This document shows positions 62,301 to 64,000 of a stretch of DNA of 64,000 nt, one piece after another; position 1 is the stretch's first letter; every line of letters starts with the position of its first letter. Made by a program: the position numbers and the translations under genes. The stretch spans positions 1 to 64,000 of the forward strand of contig CAMVGV010000005.1 of the NCBI GenBank assembly GCA_947167135.1, given 5' to 3'. This stretch comes from an uncultured Lachnospiraceae bacterium. GTDB lineage: Bacteria; Bacillota; Clostridia; Lachnospirales; Lachnospiraceae. Under the pieces are notes generated by a model. It did no database searches. It was not told the origin of the DNA and saw only the letters and a list, made by a program, of their open reading frames with translations.

Positions 62301-62536
62301 GCTCCCTTCATGGTATGGTATCTGGGGATCATATCTTTTATCACACGGGTCAGGACATGGCCGATATGGGGCTTCCCGTTTGCGGTAGGCGGTCCGTCGT
62401 AAAATGTATAGGTTTCTCCTTCCTTTCTGGAATCCATGGACTTCCTGAAAATATCCTTTTCTTTCCAGAAGCTTACGACTTCCTTTTCCCTGTCCACAAA
62501 GTTCAGGTCGGTATTTACTCTACTGTACACAGCCAT
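59381..62536 (-). CDS. ileS: isoleucine-tRNA ligase, long eukaryote-like type
   Basis: IleRS charges tRNA-Ile and edits valine. The 1051-residue class I enzyme has HIGH at 57-60, GWDTHGLPVE at 87-96, the editing-domain segments TTTPWTLPSNVGL (225-237) and GTGVVHQAPAFGEDDARVG (325-343), and KMSKS at 604-608. The length and the sequence around HIGH and GWDTHGLPVE are those of the type 2 group, which resembles eukaryotic enzymes and in many bacteria is insensitive to mupirocin (established for the group, not shown here). AAAGGAGAGTTTATCATTA precedes the ATG. The 58-base gap to the upstream gene has no room for a T-box. The glgP ATG lies 67 bases past the ileS stop. Confidence 0.95.
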   Translation of the reverse strand: MAVYSRVNTDLNFVDREKEVVSFWKEKDIFRKSMDSRKEGETYTFYDGPPTANGKPHIGHVLTRVIKDMIPRYHTMKGAYVPRKAGWDTHGLPVELEVEKKLGLDGKEQIEKYGLEPFIKECKESVWKYKGMWEKFSDQVGFWADMEHPYVTYEDDYIESEWWALSEIWKKGLLYKGFKIVPYCPRCGTPLSSHEVAQGYKAVKERSAIARFKVKGKDEYILAWTTTPWTLPSNVGLCVNPGETYVKVHTADGYTYILAKALMEKVLGGEDAPTAPYEVLDEFSGKEMEYMEYEPLFKCAGEAADKQKKKAHYVVVDDYVTMEDGTGVVHQAPAFGEDDARVGRKYDMPLVQFVDDKGNMTEETPFAGLFVKDADPEILKDLDSRGLLFSAPKFEHDYPFCWRCDTPLIYYARESWFIEMTKVRDDLVANNEKINWIPATIGSGRFGEWIKNIQDWAVSRNRYWGTPLNIWECKECGHRESIGSREELYKLSGNEKARTVELHRPFIDEIVCSCPECGKEMRRVPEVIDCWFDSGAMPFAQHHYPFENEEIFKAQFPASFISEAVDQTRGWFYSLHAISTLLFNKPCFENVIVLGLVLDEDGNKMSKSKGNAVDPFEALDTFGADAIRWYFYINSAPWLPNRFHDRAVTECQRKFMGTLWNTYAFYVLYANIDGFDAKDHNLDRDSLSVMDRWILSRLQSTIRETDNNLGNYRIPEAAKALQSFVDELSNWYVRRCRKRYWAKGMEQDKINAYMTLFTCLVDICKAAAPMIPFMTEEIYRNLVAGNDKNAPESIHLCDYPVADESLIDAELEKDMEEVLDIVVLGRAARNESGIKNRQPIGQMYVKAPEMSDFYKEIIADELNVKKVGFSEDVRSFTTYTFKPQLKTVGPKYGKVLNKIREALKELDGNEAMDTLKAEGALKFDFDGTGVSLAEEDLLIEMSNKEGFVEQNDNNVTVVLDTNLTEALLEEGYVRELISKIQTMRKEAGFEVMDKIRISMTGSEKLEEYMNANASFIKTETMADLIDLAGLSGYTKEWDINGEKVTLGVEKL

Positions 62537-62594
62537 TAATGATAAACTCTCCTTTCATATCCTGATCATTGCCAGTTGTATCTGTTATGAATTA

Positions 62595-64000
62595 TTACTT
62601 CCAGTTCTCATCTCCCGCAGCCTCGGCGAGAATGGATCTCCTGTCGTCAATGCCCTTCAGCACATCCAGCGCGGTCATATCTCCGGTAAACATGGCAGAG
62701 AGATCTGCGTTTATATCCATCCACTGCTCATTAAAATATAACACAGAATCCTGCAGCACCATTCCTGAATCTTCTTCATCATATCCATCCAGAAACTCCT
62801 TTGTGATCCGGGAATATGAGGGCTTCTGTCCTACGTCAAGAGGCAGATTCTCCACATCCGTGGAATGATCGATCATATACTGTACGCTTTCCCTTCTGCA
62901 GAGAAAAGAAAGGTATTTTTTCGCAGCTTCTATGTTGTCTGACCCGGAATAAATGAAACGGGACGGCCCCGTGGGATGGACATTCAGATATTTATTATCA
63001 AGAATAGGAAGCAGGAAGAGCCCGAAATCCTCTTCCGTATAGCCCGCGGTATTCATTTCATTTTCAACGATTGCCCTTATCGCGCCGGCCTTCAGCATAC
63101 ACATTGCGTATTTCCCGGAGGCAAGCTGCTCGTCCGCTTCATCGACCATATCACTCAGGTAATTCTCCCCGAAATAGCCCTTTGCGGCCAGCTCATGCAG
63201 CTGCTCAACAGCCTTCAACATATTTACACTTTCCACAAAGGTGATCTCATTCTTATTCAGCTTATCTGTAAGTCCGGGATCTATCCTGTCCAGAACCTGC
63301 ATATTTTCGGTCAGAAGCATCAATACATGCCAGCCGTCCCCCACAGGCTCATAAATGGGTATTATTCCCTTCGATGAAAGTTTTTCACATACCTCAAGAA
63401 GCTCTCTCCAGGTAGCGGGTACCGAAACACCCGCCTCGGAAAAAAGCTTCTTGTTGTAGACCATATAGTAATCTGTTGTGGTATCAAAGTATGTCAGGCC
63501 ATAGTTTACACCCTTCACACCTGTTTGAACAGCAGAAAAGGGACTGTACGCATCTGCCCAGTCCTCTCCACTCAGATCAACCGCATTTCTGGTCACATTA
63601 TATACGGTTTCCAGTGCAAACCCTGATTGTGCGCCCCAGATATCGGGCGCATCAGTGCCATTAAGCCTGGAAAGAAGCTGATCCTGATACTGGTCTGCGG
63701 GAATGATCTGATAGTCAACGTGTATCCCCGTCTCCTCTTCAAATTTTTTCCCCAGCTCCTTTTCCGCATCCTTGATCCAGCCCTGACTGCATAACACAGT
63801 AATGGAAGAGCCGTCTGATGTCTCAGGCTCTTCCCCTGCCGTAGATCCGGTTTCATTTTTTGTCCCGGCTTCGGGACTGCTTTTCGTTTCCGTTCCGGCT
63901 GCACCTCCATGACGGGTGTGCACCCCGCCATCAGCCGCCGGATCCCCGCTTCCCGGGGATGCCGCGCAGGCTGCGGTTATAAGTACCAGTGATGCAGTAA
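62595..64000 (-). CDS. sugar ABC transporter substrate-binding lipoprotein (5' end cut by window edge)
   Basis: The reading frame continues past the right edge of the window. The visible part begins inside the signal peptide with a lipobox (VLITAAC) that marks a lipoprotein, followed by a low-complexity Gly/Ala/Thr/Glu linker. The rest is a family 1 extracellular solute-binding protein: ITVLCSQGWIKDAEKELGKK, DYQIIPADQYQDQLLSRLNG, APDIWGAQSGFALETVYNVT, YYMVYNKKLFSEAGVSVPAT, SGKYAMCMLKAGAIRAIVEN and YLSFLCRRESVQYMIDHS. These bind oligosaccharides for ABC import. Starting at the GTG at 63923 would drop the signal peptide and is wrong. Permease genes are not visible and are expected, if present, beyond the edge. 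ileS follows after 58 bases. Confidence 0.92.
   Translation of the reverse strand, partial: TASLVLITAACAASPGSGDPAADGGVHTRHGGAAGTETKSSPEAGTKNETGSTAGEEPETSDGSSITVLCSQGWIKDAEKELGKKFEEETGIHVDYQIIPADQYQDQLLSRLNGTDAPDIWGAQSGFALETVYNVTRNAVDLSGEDWADAYSPFSAVQTGVKGVNYGLTYFDTTTDYYMVYNKKLFSEAGVSVPATWRELLEVCEKLSSKGIIPIYEPVGDGWHVLMLLTENMQVLDRIDPGLTDKLNKNEITFVESVNMLKAVEQLHELAAKGYFGENYLSDMVDEADEQLASGKYAMCMLKAGAIRAIVENEMNTAGYTEEDFGLFLLPILDNKYLNVHPTGPSRFIYSGSDNIEAAKKYLSFLCRRESVQYMIDHSTDVENLPLDVGQKPSYSRITKEFLDGYDEEDSGMVLQDSVLYFNEQWMDINADLSAMFTGDMTALDVLKGIDDRRSILAEAAGDENWK

Noticed and set aside
62537..62594. T-box leader for ileS
   Set aside because: The gap is only 58 bases and contains only a ribosome binding site; no T-box sequence or antiterminator is visible.
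1..64000. CRISPR arrays, prophage, insertion sequences, tRNA and rRNA genes
   Set aside because: The repeats found are not regularly spaced with unique spacers, no transposase, integrase or phage structural genes are present, and no tRNA- or rRNA-like stretch was recognised by eye.

Overview
The window most likely comes from the chromosome of a motile, anaerobic Gram-positive member of the Clostridia, probably Lachnospiraceae. Indicators: a Bacillus/Clostridium-type late flagellar cluster with FliW and CsrA, purine-rich AGGAGG-type ribosome binding sites, an anaerobic ribonucleotide reductase activase, PTS-dependent dihydroxyacetone kinase, a long eukaryote-like IleRS, and conserved families typical of this group (DUF1934, FCD-GntR next to ispE, VanW, divergent PAP2, DUF6311). 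The assignment rests on gene content and gene order only.

Layout. 1-463 is a non-coding stretch of dispersed palindromic repeats, then a terminator-like hairpin and a sigma28-type promoter reading into a lone FliD-like gene (464-1756). 1825-4618 holds two glycan genes (glf and an O-antigen-ligase-type membrane protein). 4781-17142 is the late flagellar operon, read on the minus strand in the order flgM, flgN, flgK, flgK, flgL, flgL, fliW, csrA, flaG, fliD, fliS, fliT-like. It matches the Bacillus order except that flgK and flgL are doubled and flagellin (hag) is missing between csrA and flaG. 17300-23464 (minus) carries nrdG, an orphan sensor kinase, an aminotransferase with an Lrp regulator, a truncated AIR-synthase-like gene, VanW and a 35-residue membrane peptide. 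23528-26104 (plus) holds a TPR-like protein, nth and a DUF4910 aminopeptidase-like gene. 26144-34858 (minus) runs ispE, GntR, DUF1934, a membrane protein, a foldase lipoprotein, asnS, an NlpC/P60 hydrolase and glgX. An orphan DNA methyltransferase (34910-35617) diverges from a plus-strand run with a PAP2-like protein and two tandem membrane GGDEF proteins. Next come dhaKLM (minus), an acyl-CoA ligase with a sodium symporter (plus), a large fucokinase/GDP-fucose pyrophosphorylase (minus), and metNIQ-purC-DUF6311-lipoprotein (plus). The window ends with a minus-strand run: a sugar-binding lipoprotein (cut by the window edge), ileS, glgP and an aconitase-family hydratase.

How it works together. 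Two themes recur: motility (hook-filament junction proteins, cap, chaperones, anti-sigma factor, FliW/CsrA control, two diguanylate cyclases) and carbohydrate handling (glycogen debranching and phosphorolysis, dihydroxyacetone kinase, GDP-fucose and UDP-galactofuranose supply, sugar uptake).

Main observations. Four sigma28-like promoters can be read by eye (351-378 plus; 7922-7949, 10633-10659 and 17215-17241 minus), and one sits where the flagellin promoter normally lies. A CsrA-type GGA hairpin covers the flaG ribosome binding site. A REP-like repeat family (TGTCATTCTGAGCGAAGCGAAG-type units, shown here by their core) separates the doubled flgK and flgL genes. Several genes (metN, fkp, ispE, the PAP2-like gene, and more weakly 23528) have a sigmaA-type promoter placed 7-8 bases before an ATG with no ribosome binding site, which predicts leaderless mRNAs. 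The metN and fkp promoters are divergent with overlapping -35 boxes. No CRISPR array, prophage, insertion sequence, rRNA, tRNA or recognisable riboswitch was found. The best candidates for something under-described are the leaderless promoter set and the doubled hook-filament junction genes with their own sigma28 promoter.
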